Shown here one piece after another: positions 46,210 to 57,993 of a stretch of DNA of 64,000 bases. Origin of the DNA: Macrolepiota albuminosa (taxonomy: Eukaryota; Basidiomycota; Agaricomycetes; Agaricales; Agaricaceae); NCBI GenBank assembly GCA_027475525.1, contig JAMWFC010000055.1, forward strand, positions 1,716,212 through 1,780,211, written 5' to 3'. Position numbers and translations under genes: made by a program. Position 1 is the first letter of the stretch, and every line of letters begins with the position of its first letter. Under the pieces are notes generated by a model, which was not told where the DNA came from, searched no databases, and saw only the letters and a list, made by a program, of their open reading frames with translations.

Positions 46210-46696
46210 TGTAAGGGCAACCTCTGGAGGCTGTGGCTCAGTCACAGCTAGCAGAGGGAGATCCAAAGTGTATTAGAATATATACTGACAATATCATGAT
46301 AACTACTCATCTGGCAGAGGGAGATCCAAAGAGAACAAGTCTAGAAATTCTCTATGCCAAGTTGGATGCTTCAGGGGCCTCTGAAGCATGGGAAACAACT
46401 GCATAGTACAACAAAACCTTAAAGACCCAAAACATTGCCTAAATAAACAACTATACAAACAAGGCAGAAAAACTCCGGACTTTGAAAGTCAGAAAGGCAA
46501 ACTCCAGCTTATATAAGCAGTCTAGAAGCAGTGCTGAAGAGCCCACACTTGTCTGAATAGTAGCTAAAGAACCAGAGCACCTCAAGAGCTGAGAATAGTA
46601 CTAACAAATAGTGTTGAAAGAATAGAAACAGTAAAATGAGAAAATTACAAAAGAAATAAGGAGTAAAAGAAGAAAGAAATGAGGAGTCCCCTGACA
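46210..46696 (+). repeat. Solo LTR of family LTR-3, 487 bp, TSD GTTCT
   Basis: Ends are TGTAAGGGC and CCCTGACA. GTTCT is present at 46205-46209 and 46697-46701, a perfect 5-bp target duplication. Confidence 0.92.
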
Positions 46697-46755
46697 GTTC
46701 TAGAAGAGGTTTTGGGGATGTCTCAGGGTGGTTCTGAAGTGAGAGGGTCATAACA

Positions 46756-47378
46756 TTATCTCTCTATCAGTGCTGAGACCCTCCAAAGTGCACAGTGCTG
46801 GTGGTTTGGCCTGGGAGTTCAAGCATGGGATCTGGGGCCCCATGTTTTGACACATAGCAAAAAAAAAATTTACTATTAGTCTCAATTATATTGCATATGC
46901 TGTCCTATTCTCTGATGCCTCTCTTTACTGACAAGGTTATACTCTGGATCACATGGAAAGCCTGGAATACTAGATACTGGTGCTGGCTTGACTGAGAGCA
47001 TGTGGCAGTGCTTGCACAACAACATGAGTAGTCCTGCAGCTGTTCTGCTTGGCATGTCCGACTTCCTTTTTTTAGAGCAACAAAATCTCTCTGCTCCAGA
47101 AGCTGGCCCAAGCCACCTCTCAGAGTCTGCCTTGATGTGAGGTCTAGCCATCCCGTACCTAGCATTGCATCTACCAGCAGGCCCTGGCAAGGACTTGGAG
47201 GCTACCCACCTATTCTTGATGTGTCATCAACAGGCTGATAAGTGACCTTGCATACTTTTGAGTCATCACTGATGCTGTGCTCTAGTGTGTGCACTATGCT
47301 TGTCAGACAGTGCTGTGCTTGTTCATATCTCCAAGCCTCTCATCATGAAGGGATTTATCAGTTTATGAGGTGTGCTAT
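46756..47378 (+). pseudogene. Relic of the gypsy-1 accessory-gene region
   Basis: After the LTR end come decayed matches to the start of gypsy-1's plus-strand accessory gene. For example, TTTTTTTAGAGCAACAAAAT at about 47069 matches the exon start at about 90-110, and the region of the intron before the first Cys is recognisable near 47240-47330. This confirms that the accessory gene sits next to the 3' LTR in this family. Confidence 0.65.
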
Positions 47379-48442
47379 TGATAGGCTTCTACTCAGGCTG
47401 AGCACATCAAGGGACACTATAGGCCTACTAACACTTGACATACTATAGATCCTAGCAACCTCCTTGAACACAGAACAACTCTGGCTTTGGTGCTCTATTA
47501 CAGGCTTTACTTATTAGTCTCAACCATCAGTCATTAGTTCTTCAGCACACACTATCCAGTGACTTTAAAGATTTAGGAGGCTCAGAACTCATAGCGCCAG
47601 CATAACAGCAAGGAGGTGACTCTGACCAAACCCCTGATCAATTTCAAAAGGGGTTAGCATTAGACACTGCCATTTGATGAGGCACCTCAATCAGAAGTCT
47701 AAAGAATTAATGATGGCAGCACAGAATATACTTAAACCTAACATTTTAACATATCAGAAACTAATACAATGTTTAGCACCAACATTAGTGCTCATGGCAT
47801 CTGTCAAGGATTTTCTGACCATACTTTGGAGTGGCCTGGCCAATTAGATTTACATTAAAAAGTGAGCAGACTTGTACAATTTCAAGTCAATTTGGAGTTA
47901 CCATGGCTAATAGATTATAATGCTGTTAGTTGCCATCACCCATGTGCTGCTGATTGCCATTGACAGGTCATTGTTAGCTGGAAGCATGAGAAAAGATGCT
48001 AATTGGTAGCACTATAGATAGACTCATTTTTGAAAATATAGTAGCACATAGTATAAGAGATAGCTACTTCACATATAAATAACAACAAATTGTAACCCAT
48101 TGAGCATTCAGTTACACTCAGCATTCAAATCATGCTAGCTTGACCTTACTTTATCACTAAGTTGGATGCTAGCCTCGTCTTTATTGTCTTCATTATTTAT
48201 GGTGCCACCTACAGGCATATTGCATTGTGCTATTCTTTTTCTTTCCACTATCTTTGCCTAAACTATGGCACTTACAGTTTGCTAGATAGCATCCAAGATG
48301 CTATCATCTAGTATGTCATTTTATCACATTTGTTCAAGCACACCAAAACTCTGTCAGGACTCCTCATACATCACGTATGCTAGGCACTGGAGACAGCATT
48401 ATATTGTGTAATATCTAGCATACCCAATCATAGTTAGCATTA
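47379..48442 (+). repeat. 5' LTR of the decayed gypsy-2-like element, 1064 bp
   Basis: Ends are TGATAGGC and TTAGCATTA (from TCA). It is the reverse complement of the family seen at 52040-53105. Flanks are CTAT and TTAT if it is a solo LTR, but a primer-site relic (TTGAAGCCTACAACAAGGGG) follows, so it is read as the element's own 5' LTR. Confidence 0.8.
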
Positions 48443-48861
48443 TTATTTTGAAGCCTACAACAAGGGGTTTTATTAAGACAAAATTTTGCTGGAAACTTAA
48501 GCCCAGTGATAGTGCCACTTCCAATTGAAGAGTGCATTTGAACAAATCACCACCGTCTTTGCCACATTTACTAGATGTACTACTAAGACAGACTTTAGAC
48601 TAGTAGCTTGAGGCTGCCTCTGATAGCTTAGCTAAAAGCTTTTTTTCATTCTCCTAACCTTTTGAATACTTAGCAAGTGAAAACTACATGCTGCTCACAT
48701 CTTTAGAAGAGTTATCTAGGTCATTATTGCCAGAACCTAGTGACTCAGAATTACTTGAGCCTGTACTTACTACATCAATGCCAAGCAACACTAGCATCAC
48801 CACTATTATCTCCATTTCAACATATATACCAGCTACCATGAAGTAGGCAAATATCCAGCAC

Positions 48862-50122
48862 ATGCCACCCAGAAACCATCTCTTATTGTTAAAATGAGAC
48901 AAAATAAAGCCTTATAAGTTAATGCAGTATTTCAGAGAATTGGAGTACTTGCTATGTGACTGTCATATTACAGACAATATGCAGATGAAAAAGTACGCTG
49001 CCAAATATGTCTCATACAATACTGCCAAATTATAGACAGGCTTGACTGAGTTTCAAGGATTAATAGACAAGCCAATGCCAAGACCATTCATATATGAGGA
49101 ATGGAAAAAGGCAAACATTTGCTTATATTTTAGCACTAAAAAAGCTACACATTATACGGTGATAGAAATTCAGAAATTAGTTCAGGACACCTTTGTGACT
49201 GAATCTATACTTTGGGCACACTATCAACTTATTATTGCAACTTCCAGCAAATTGCAAGATGGCTGGTACAGAATGGGAAGTTATACCAGAATAAGAAGCA
49301 ATGATTATTCAACCAGAGTATCCTGACATCACTGTGGACTAGGATAGTGCATTGCCTGGAAATCCTTATGCCTGAACACTATCCAGAGGAGCCTTATAAT
49401 ATAGATAAGGTTTTTGAAGCAGACAAGTAGATGCTGAAGAGCACAGATATGGGAATACTTTTGCAGTAACTTGCCAGCATAGACAATGGAAGGAATCCAT
49501 GGCAGGGTCACTAGCTCCTAGCACCACTAATGATTGCAATGGATTTGTCAAGAAGGAAGATCTGAAGAATGCAGTTAACATTGCAGTCACTAATATGATA
49601 AATAAGTTGGAAACCTTGATCTTGACTAGTTTTATAGCATCTAGGAACAACATGCAGACAGGACTTTGCTATTTCTGTGGAGAAGCAGGACATACAATAA
49701 CCAGAGGTTGCTGCACTATCCTAGAATAGTATCTATACCAAGGGAGAGTGCACTAGAGCACAGATGATAAAATAGTCCTACTTTGAGGCACTAACATTTC
49801 CAATTATTCTGAACACAAGACTTTCTAAGGATATATTGATAAATGGCATTGTTGCAACACTGAGAACTTGGCATCAGGAAATTTAAACAGCATGACATTA
49901 ACAGAGGCAGAAACAACTCTCCAGCAGGTGCTAATCTATGAGGTACTTCAGCTTAACGCTGTTAATAAGCAACCTACTTTGTCATGCAAAGAAAGGATTG
50001 AAACATTGGAAAGGGAGTTAAAGTTGCTAAAGAATCAGATCTTTAACATTATAGAAATTAAGAAGGACAAGCAGCTGTTAAAAGATTATAGGCCCTCTGG
50101 CACTACAATAACTCTGCACTAG
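48862..50122 (+). pseudogene. Decayed gag of the gypsy-2-like element
   Basis: It aligns with gypsy-2 gag from MPPRNH through YFRELEYLL-DCHITDN, MKKYAAKYVSY and TGLTEFQG. A knuckle CYFCGEAGHTITRGCC is kept at about 49665-49715. Several TAG/TAA stops come from G-to-A changes. Confidence 0.85.
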
Positions 50123-50272
50123 CAAAACCCTTGACTTCTCTTAGGCCTTGTTAATAACTATGCTCCTCTAGCCAATCACAACTTTGGAGCACCAAACAAG
50201 CCTATGGGGGGCTACCAACCAACGGCACCTATCTATGATTGAGAAAAGTCTAAAGAAGTCTTCAATCATATT

Positions 50273-51453
50273 ATGAAAAGCCAGATCACATTATCAGTTG
50301 GAAAGCTATGTAGTATGGTGCCTGATGTTAGGAATCAGATGCATACAGCTGTTACCTCTTCACAAAATGTAGCTAACAATGTGATGGCCATGAATGAATG
50401 TAATGATGCACTACCAAGATTTGCTTATATTATGGAAGCAGTAGCAGAGACAGTGGAAGTAGTAGAATTATCTAAAGAAGCTACATTAGTTGATATGATC
50501 AAGATCTACATCAAATTGCTAAGAACTAACAACAATCCTACTAGCCTAACTATAGCTCAAGACTCTTATGCTATTTGTTCAATTATGTTAATGGTGGATG
50601 GAAAAAGCAAGATAGAATCTCTTGTGGATAGTGGATCACAAATCATTTTAATGGCAGCCAATGTCACAAACAAGCTTGGCATCATTTACAACTCTGTGAG
50701 TATTTTTAATATGCAGAGCACTAATGGCACTATCAAACAATCTTTGGAAATGGCTTGGAATGTTTCCTATACTATTGGCAACCTTACGTTTTATTTGCAA
50801 ATTTTAGCAAGATCAGTAGTCAAGACAATGTTAGAGGACAAAATAATGCTAACTATTAGCAACTCTAATTCCGGTGTTAGAAGAATGGTACTGACATTTC
50901 TCTAAGGAAAATTCCAGAAGCACGGACCTAGACAACACCTCTACATTATAGACAATCCTTGTAAGTGTTTTCTGGCATTATCAAGAAGATGAGTCATGAG
51001 GATCATGGAGATGAAGCACTTATTTTAGACTATAATCATTAGACTGAGCAAGTAATCCTTATATCATGTACCCTTTTAGTCCACAAAATCTTGAATTCTT
51101 TTTTGTTGCTTACTAGCAAAGCATTATCATACCTATATCTCACACCTTTGGATATTACTAAAAACCTTTTGACAGACACTTATTTCATGTCTACTCCCAA
51201 TTCTAAAGAACCTTTGACATCTGGTTTCACTAGAAACCAAAACTCTACTTATAATTCATTTGCTAACAATATTGTCCCTAAGTGCAAAGAGGTTCAGGTC
51301 AAAAAGAAGTATAAGCTAGTAAAGCTTAAAACAAAACTGGTAGTGAGCACTGTACCTGAGGAATTTTGTATCAAAAGAAAGATAATTGGCAACCTATTAG
51401 TGACCCTTTCCAAATTTAATCTGAATCCACCACTCTTCAAACCAACAGGATAA
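50273..51453 (+). pseudogene. Decayed protease and connector of the gypsy-2-like element
   Basis: The SVGKLCSMVPDVRNQM block and LVDSGSQIILMAA active site match gypsy-2. The connector keeps VQVKKKYKLVKLKTK. The frame breaks between 50905 and 51091. Confidence 0.85.
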
Positions 51454-51525
51454 TTTATAGCAGAACAAAAGGCACTATTCTTTAGTGTCCACAATACAGG
51501 ATTTTTATCAATCGCAGGACTAGAC

Positions 51526-51969
51526 TGTAAAGGTGACCTCTGAAGGCTATAGCTCAGTCATAGGCCTTTGAAGCATGGAAAACAACTGTACAGTATAACA
51601 AAACCTTAAAAACTTGAAAATTGCCTACACAAACAATTGCACAAATAAGGGGCAAACTCTGGTAAATTCTGGCTTATGTAAGTGGTCTGGAAGTAGTGCT
51701 GAAGGGCCTACACTTGTCTGAATGATAGCTAAGGAACCAGAGCACCTCAAAGGCTGAGAGTAGTACTAACAGATAGTGTTAAGAAAACACTTGTCTGAAT
51801 GATAGCTAAGGAACCAGAGCACCTCAAAGGCTGAGAGTAGTACTAACAGATAGTGTTAAGAAAATAGAAACAGCAAAATGAGAGAATGATAAAAGAAATA
51901 AGGAAATGAATGAAAAGAGAGTGAAGGAATGGGGAGTAAAAGAAAGAAGAAATGAGGAGTCCCCTGACA
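51526..51969 (+). repeat. Solo LTR of family LTR-3 inside the decayed pol
   Basis: Flanks are TAGAC and TAGAT, a target duplication with one C/T change. It has an internal deletion, and one of its 77-bp stretches is doubled (51710-51863) as an assembly join. The coding match resumes at once on the right with DIDVLVNIMQKQNKVFAW. Confidence 0.88.
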
Positions 51970-52039
51970 TAGATGTATTGGTCAACATTATGCAGAAACA
52001 AAACAAGGTGTTTGCTTGGGAGAACTCAGAGTGCGGTGA

Positions 52040-53105
52040 TGATGCCAACTGTGGTTGGGTGCACTGGATATATATACAGTACAACACTGTCTTCAGTGCC
52101 TGGCATGTGTAGTTATGAGGAGTCCTGACAGGGTCCTGGTGTGCTTGAGCAAATGTGATAAAACAATGCACTAGATAATAGCACCTCAGATGCTACCTAG
52201 CAAATTGTAAGTGCTGTAGTTTAGGCAAGGATATAGAGAAGAAAATGAATAGTGTAGCATAATGTGCCTGTAGGTGGCACCATAAACAATGTAGACAAGA
52301 TAGACAAAGCTAGCACTCAACTTAGGGATAAAGTCAGGCAAAGCTAGTGCAATTTGAATGCTAAGTGTAACTGGATATTTGAGAAGTTACAATTTGTTGT
52401 TATATACATATGAAGTAGCTATCTTTTATACTATGCACTACTGTATTTTCCAAGATAAGTCCATTTGCAGTGCTACTACTTAGCACCTCTCTTTGTAGTT
52501 CACTCTGATGGTGACTTGTCAACAGCAATTTACAGCACATGGGTGATGGCAACCAACAGCATTATAACCCATGGCGACCAATGGTGACTCTAAGTTGAGT
52601 TAGAATTATATGAGTCTGCTCACTCTTAATATAATTCCAATTGGCCAGGCTACTCCAGGATATGATCAGAAAATCCTCTACAGATGCTGTGAGCGCTAAT
52701 GTTGGTGCTACACATTATATCAATTTCTGACAGGTCCAGATGTTGAGTTTGAGTATATCCTGTGCCATTGTTATTGATTCTTTTAGACTTCTGATTGAGG
52801 TGCCTTGTTAAATGGCAGCACCTAATGCTGATCCCTTCTGGAAGTGATTGGGGTTTAGTCAGAATTCACTTTTCATTGTCATGTTAGCGCTATATATTCC
52901 CAGCCTTCCAAATTCTTGAAGTTGATAAATAGCAGGTGCTGAAGGTCTGATAAATAGTGATTAAGGTAAATAAGTAAAACTTGCAATAAAGTGCCCAAGC
53001 CAGAGCTGTTCTGTATCCAATCTGGTTACTAGAGTCTCCCATATGTCAAATATTGGCCAATCTATAATGTCTCTTGATGTGCTCAGTCTGAGTAGAAGCC
53101 TATCA
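52040..53105 (-). repeat. Solo LTR of family LTR-2b, 1066 bp
   Basis: Plus-strand ends are TGATGCC and CCTATCA; flanks are GTGA and GCGA, a 4-bp duplication with one C/T change. It splits the block AFAWEDSERGS/LRTDFF of the decayed RT region. Confidence 0.85.
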
Positions 53106-54490
53106 GCGATAAATTAAGAACTGACTTCTTTCCACCAGTAGTTATACTGACTATGCCCCATGTACTATGGACTGAGCATAATTGACCTATACCACCAGAG
53201 ATAGAAGCCAAAGTATGTCAAATAATTTCCTCTAAGATAATGGCTGGTATATATAAACCTTCCAATTCAGCTTACCAATTAAGATAGTTTTGCATACTGA
53301 AGAAAAATGGGAAGCTATGTATAGTTCACAGTCTCAAGTCACTAAACAAAGTCATAATTTGTCATATAGAGGTACTGCCCTTTCCTGATCACATTGCTGA
53401 GTCTTTTGCAGGACACATATGTGGCACTATCCTAAACTTATATGTTGGCTATGACAAGCGCTTAATCCACCCTTCCTTTTAAGACTTAACAATGTTTCAA
53501 ACACTATTTATAGTGCTACAACTAGTTACACTTTCCATGGAGTAGACAAATTTAGTATTTATATTCTACAATAACATTACATTTATTCTACAACCTAAAA
53601 TACCCCACCATGTGCCCAGCTTCATTGACAACATAGGTGTCAAAGGCCCAAAAAATTGGTGCTTGATAAATGGCAAGCCTGAGATGCACCTGGAGAACTT
53701 CATTATCTGCATGGCACTATGGGATTTCTTTTATTTAGTCAACTGAGTACTCTAGTACATGAAGTATTGTAGCAGGACATTTTCAGGACACAAGTTGGTT
53801 TTTGTGCACTGCAATTTAAAATTTTAAGACACATCTGTACACCAGAAAGCAGAATCCCTGAAGAAAGCCAATTATCACTTCTTGAGAAATGAGAAGTCTG
53901 CCATAATCTCTTGGAAGTTTGCATGTTTCTAGGCACAGTAGGCATCTTCTGCATATTCATTCATCATTTTGCACATAAAGCACATGTTTTTAATTACTTA
54001 ACCTATTCAGAGGTACTCTTTGAGTTTGGGCCTGATCAAATTAACACCCAAAAGAACTTAATGAAGGTGCTACAGAAAGTGAAACTATTGGTATCCATGA
54101 CTACACTACCTCCAATCCTGTTATACTTGCTGTTGACACATCATACATTGTGGTCAGCTTCTTTTTATGTCAGTGTAACAGTGCAAATTGTAGAATTAGA
54201 TGCTACAATTGTTTTAGATCAATTACCCTTAACAACAGAGAATTGTGCTACAGTCAGCCCAAGCTAAAGTTATATGGCTTGTTTCAATTATTTCAGGTGC
54301 TATGAATGTATCTTATAGGGGTTCAAAATCTGATTGTTGAAGTTAATGCATGCTACATCAAAAGGATGCTACAGAATCCAGATGTTCAACCATCAGCTAG
54401 TATGAGTCACTGGGTAGTAGCAATACTAATGTTTCACTTTGAGTTAGTATATGTAAAAAGTGCATTTCATAAGCTGGATGGATTATCATG
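53106..54490 (+). pseudogene. Decayed RT and RNase H of the gypsy-2-like element
   Basis: Recognisable blocks include a form of RTDFFPPVV, VPPFPDHVAESF, the LGTVGIFCIF block (about 53930), FEFGPDQI, and the RNase H end YLIGVQNLIVEVNACYIK (54306) with PSASMSHWVVAILMFHFELV. Confidence 0.85.
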
Positions 54491-54899
54491 ATGCCCACAA
54501 TAGCTAGAAGATGAGGTGCCAGATGATAGCAATAATGAAATATTCAACAACTAGATCAACTGACTATACAGATTTATCCATATCATTCAGTTACTCATTC
54601 CCTTACTTTAAGAAGATCAGCCAGTCTTTATCTAGCTACACCCTATTATCTCATATCAGCCTAGGCCATATCAGGCACTATTAACTTTCTATATGACCAG
54701 TATCTATAATGTTGCTAAATTATCTAACAATCTAAAGATAGTTGAGGAACCCAGACTCTTGCAAGAAGATAGCCAAAACTTACTATATTCAGCAGTGCCA
54801 CAAAGTGCCAAAGCTAAGGCAGAATATCAGCAAGTTGACCAAGTTAGGAAGTAGCTATAGAATTTGTGGCAACCACTAAACCTTACTGATATGAAATAT

Positions 54900-55336
54900 G
54901 CCATATGCATTTGATAATTAACAACTTTCTTCTTAGCTGAAGACCAACTTTAGTGATGGAATAGGGCTGGCACCTATAAACTAGCGATTAAGCAAGACAG
55001 TCATGTCAGGATTTTATGGACTATGCACAATGCCTTGGAACACCAAGGACTCTACATGACAAGGGCAAACCTATTAGAGCATTTTTGGTGGCCACAAGTT
55101 AGTGCTGACATTGCATGGTATATCTGTATCTGCCATCTATGCCAAGTTCAACAAATATATCAAGTTCTCATTCCTCACACTGTAGCAACACCAGCACCAT
55201 TGTTTGGAAAGATATATATTGATACTATGCACATGCCCAAGTCAGGACACTACAAGTACATTATTCAGGGAAGGTGTTCTTTGGTATATTGGCCAGAATT
55301 CCACATGTTACAATGGGAAAACACTGATGCTATAGC
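54900..55336 (+). pseudogene. Decayed integrase, N-terminal half
   Basis: It encodes MHNALEHQGLYMTRA, HFWWPQVSADIAWYI, CHLCQVQQ and IYIDTMHMPKSG. The first catalytic Asp is kept here. A Tc1 transposon interrupts it at 55337. Confidence 0.87.
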
Positions 55337-55338
55337 TA

Positions 55339-57215
55339 CACTGGCTCAAAAAAAACTGCCCCAATGTCACATGGTGTGCAACAGTTATATAAGCAAAAAA
55401 TTGTAGAAATTCACATGACATACAACTACATCCTGGCTCTATAATGACATATAAATCATGTGATTTGGACAAGAACTCGCTGATTAATAAATCAAACAAA
55501 ATATTCAATTATTAGGGCAGTTTTTTGACCAACTCTAATTTATTCTAATTTTCATATCTAGTACTTGGTATGGCCTCCATTTGCCTTTATAACTGCCTTG
55601 ATCCTTCTAGGCATGCTCTTTATGAGGCTTTGGCATACCTCTGATGATGGCCTCCATTTGCCTTTATAACTGCCTTGATCCTTCTAGGCATGCTCTTTAT
55701 GAGGCTTTGGCATACCTCTGATGGTATTTCATTCTACTCCTTGACCACTCTCTCCCACAACTCATGCACTCCTTTAGGAGGTACCTCATACTCCAAAAGT
55801 TTGCGCTTGATGTAAACCCAGAGATGTTCAATGGGATTGAGGTCAGGAGATTGGGCAGGCCAGGATATCACAATGATGTTGTTATCAGAAAACCAGGTTG
55901 TTGCCTGTTTGGAGGTGTTTTTTGGGTTGTTGTCCTGCTGAAAATATCGTCCTTCCTCCTCCATTTCCAACTTTTCAAAGCTTTCCACCACTCCCTCATC
56001 CAAAATCTCACAATATTGTGCAGCATCCATCTTCCCCTGAACTTCTATGAGCTTCCCTACTCCATTCCAACCCATGCAGCCCCATACCATTAAATTGTTT
56101 CCTCCTCCATGCTTGACAGTTGGTGTAGTGGTGCGGTCAGATAGTGGTTTTTCTGGAATTTTCTATACATATACCTTCCCATCTGATCCAATCTGATTAA
56201 TCTTTGTCTCATCACTCCACAAAACCCTTTCTCAATCCTCCACTGTCCAGTTTTCATGATACTGAGCAAACTTGAGCCAGTTTGCACGATGAGCAGTCTT
56301 GAGCATAGGAACTTTCTTCTTTGTTGCTGAGCAAAAGCCTGCCTCCTTCAATGCATTTCTGACTGTCTGAGAATTGACAGGACTAGAGATTACAGAATTA
56401 ATGAACTGTGTAGCTTGAACAGCATGATCCAGCTTCCCAGTAGTAATTTGACGAATAATAGACTGTTTGTCACATGCTGTAAGCTTGGAAGGACAACCTC
56501 CAGGATGATTCTCTTTGTTGCTCTCCAGCTCTTTGCTGATCCTCCCCACAGTGCCCTTTCCCAGGCCAGTTTTTACTTGGATTTGACACTGAGAATACCT
56601 CTCATTGAGGAGAGAAGCAACAGAAGAGTGATTGGCAGCAGAAACAGGTTGCATGATGGTAGTAGAGTGTCAAGAAAGTGATTGATTGAAGTTGAACATG
56701 TCAAATTAGTACAAACAAGGTCATATGACATTGTTTCAATGTTACAATTTTGTTATCTACCTCCGCTAAATACATAGCTAAGGACAATTCTGTAATGAAA
56801 TGCCTCGGTAGACCTAGTATAATGACTGAATAACTAAACTAATATGGATAACCTGATCAAAATGGATAGTGGAGATACAATGATGAGGTAGGAAAACGGG
56901 CAAGTAGGGTAGCATCAAAACTCCAGTGGGGTTGTCTATACTTCCCACAAGGTGTTTCCATCTTTTACTTCTGAAAAGTATTGAGAAAATATAAAAATTA
57001 AAGTGAGTCAAAAAACTGCCCCAATGATTGAATATTTTGTTTGATTTATTAATCAGCAAGTTCTTGTCCAAATCACATGATTTATATGTCATTATAAAGC
57101 CAAGATGTAGTTATATGTCATGTGAATTTCTACAATTTTCTGCCTACATAATTGTTGCACACCATGTGAATCTTTCCAAAAAGGCCAAACATTGAGGCAG
57201 TTTTTTGAGCCAGTG
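55339..57215 (-). mobile_element. Tc1/mariner DNA transposon with about 200-bp inverted repeats
   Basis: Both ends read CACTGGCTCAAAAAA in inverted orientation and are flanked by TA (55337-55338 and 57216-57217). The inverted repeats run about 200 bp inward and carry an inner GGGCAGTTTTTTGAC motif. Length is 1877 bp, or 1800 without the 77-bp assembly duplication at 55570-55723. It sits in the decayed integrase gene. Confidence 0.92.
55734..56654 (-). pseudogene. Tc1-type DD34E transposase with two nonsense codons
   Basis: The N-terminal helix-turn-helix region (SQCQIQVKTGLGKGTVGRIS) is followed by VLWSDETKI (first Asp), YFQQDNNPKNT (second Asp) and SPDLNPIEHLW (Glu), with 34 residues between the second Asp and the Glu. 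One frame runs through the gene but has a TGA after WTVED and a TAG after KVYV. Both replace Trp by a G-to-A change. The enzyme would cut and paste at TA sites, but this copy is dead. Confidence 0.9.
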
Positions 57216-57217
57216 TA

Positions 57218-57748
57218 TGATATGAGACTACAACTTTACAGCAGGAGTGCTGGTACTAATGCATAATTTAAAAATCAAAGTTACACATAACAAAAAATGT
57301 GGCCTTAGTATCTAGGGCCCCTGATTGTAGTTTTACACAATAGAGTAGGCACCTACATACTTTGCAAATTGAACAGCTCAGTTTTGCACAGATCTGTAGT
57401 AGTATTCTGACTCATTCTCTACTTAGCATATGAACACATTTCCTTACCTTTGTCAGTGCTGGACATTGACACTGCCAAGCTTTGAGAGTTTGAGGAGACT
57501 GAGTTAGTGGACAATGATGAGACTACCCAGGACACCAATGACAAGCAATAACAAATGATGAAAAGGGGAGGTGCTAACCATTAGCACCTTGCATCATACT
57601 TACATTACACCCATAAGAACCAAGTAAGAATAAATATCATATTGATATGGCTACAGAACTACAACTACACTACAAGAATGACTAAGGGTTACTCAGCTAT
57701 GTCCTTTGACGAGGTCTTCTGACATGCTTATTCTGGCACCCACAGTGG
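57218..57748. other. Remnant right part of the decayed element
   Basis: At about 57455-57530 the tail of pol is recognisable (match to LDIDTAKLRELEETELLDDD in gypsy-2). Most of the integrase core is deleted. The rest up to 57748 is unassigned. Confidence 0.55.
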
Positions 57749-57955
57749 CTCAAAAAACTATCCCAATGTTTCATACTTTTTGAAAGATGACATTGGCATG
57801 AAGGATGGGAAGTACCTAAAATCCTGATTAAATCACATAAGGTACTATAGCATTGTAGCTACAAAATGGACCTAGGCTTATATAATTGAGATCAAAACTG
57901 ATGGAGCAATGGCCATTTTAAAATATTCACTCATTGGGACAGTTTTTTAAGAATC
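57749..57955. mobile_element. Possible MITE related to the Tc1 transposon
   Basis: The left end AGTGGCTCAAAAAACTATCC and the right end CATTGGGACAGTTTTTTAAG form imperfect inverted repeats around about 200 bp without coding sequence. The ends resemble those of the Tc1 element at 55339. Target TA sites are not clear. Confidence 0.5.
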
Positions 57956-57993
57956 TCTAATTTTTCAGGTTTATCCCTATTTTACTCAGAAAT

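Larger units (their letters stand above)
44065..46755 (+). repeat. Decayed gypsy-1-family LTR carrying nested LTRs
   Basis: The outer LTR pieces are 44065-44661, 46067-46209 and 46702-46755. Together they give about 794 bp (about 790 after removing a 4-bp target duplication), close to the 792-bp gypsy-1 LTR, and match it in order. Most differences are CG-to-TG or CG-to-CA. Inserted in it are an LTR of the gypsy-2-related family (44662-46066, itself holding LTR-3) and a separate LTR-3 copy (46210-46696). Confidence 0.85.
47379..57545 (+). mobile_element. Decayed gypsy-2-like retrotransposon with later insertions
   Basis: In order: 5' LTR (47379-48442), mutated primer site, gag (from 48862), protease (50273-50905), RT and RNase H (53120-54490), integrase (54900-55336) and the acidic tail of pol (about 57450-57545). 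It is cut by an LTR-3 copy, an LTR-2b solo LTR and a Tc1 transposon. No 3' LTR or accessory gene is found, so the right end is lost. Stops and frame breaks are everywhere and CpG is almost absent. Confidence 0.87.

Noticed and set aside
45461..46696. A 1.2-kb DNA transposon with 500-bp terminal inverted repeats
   Set aside because: The two arms are separate solo LTRs in opposite orientation. The right one has its own GTTCT duplication, and the DNA between them belongs to two other LTRs.
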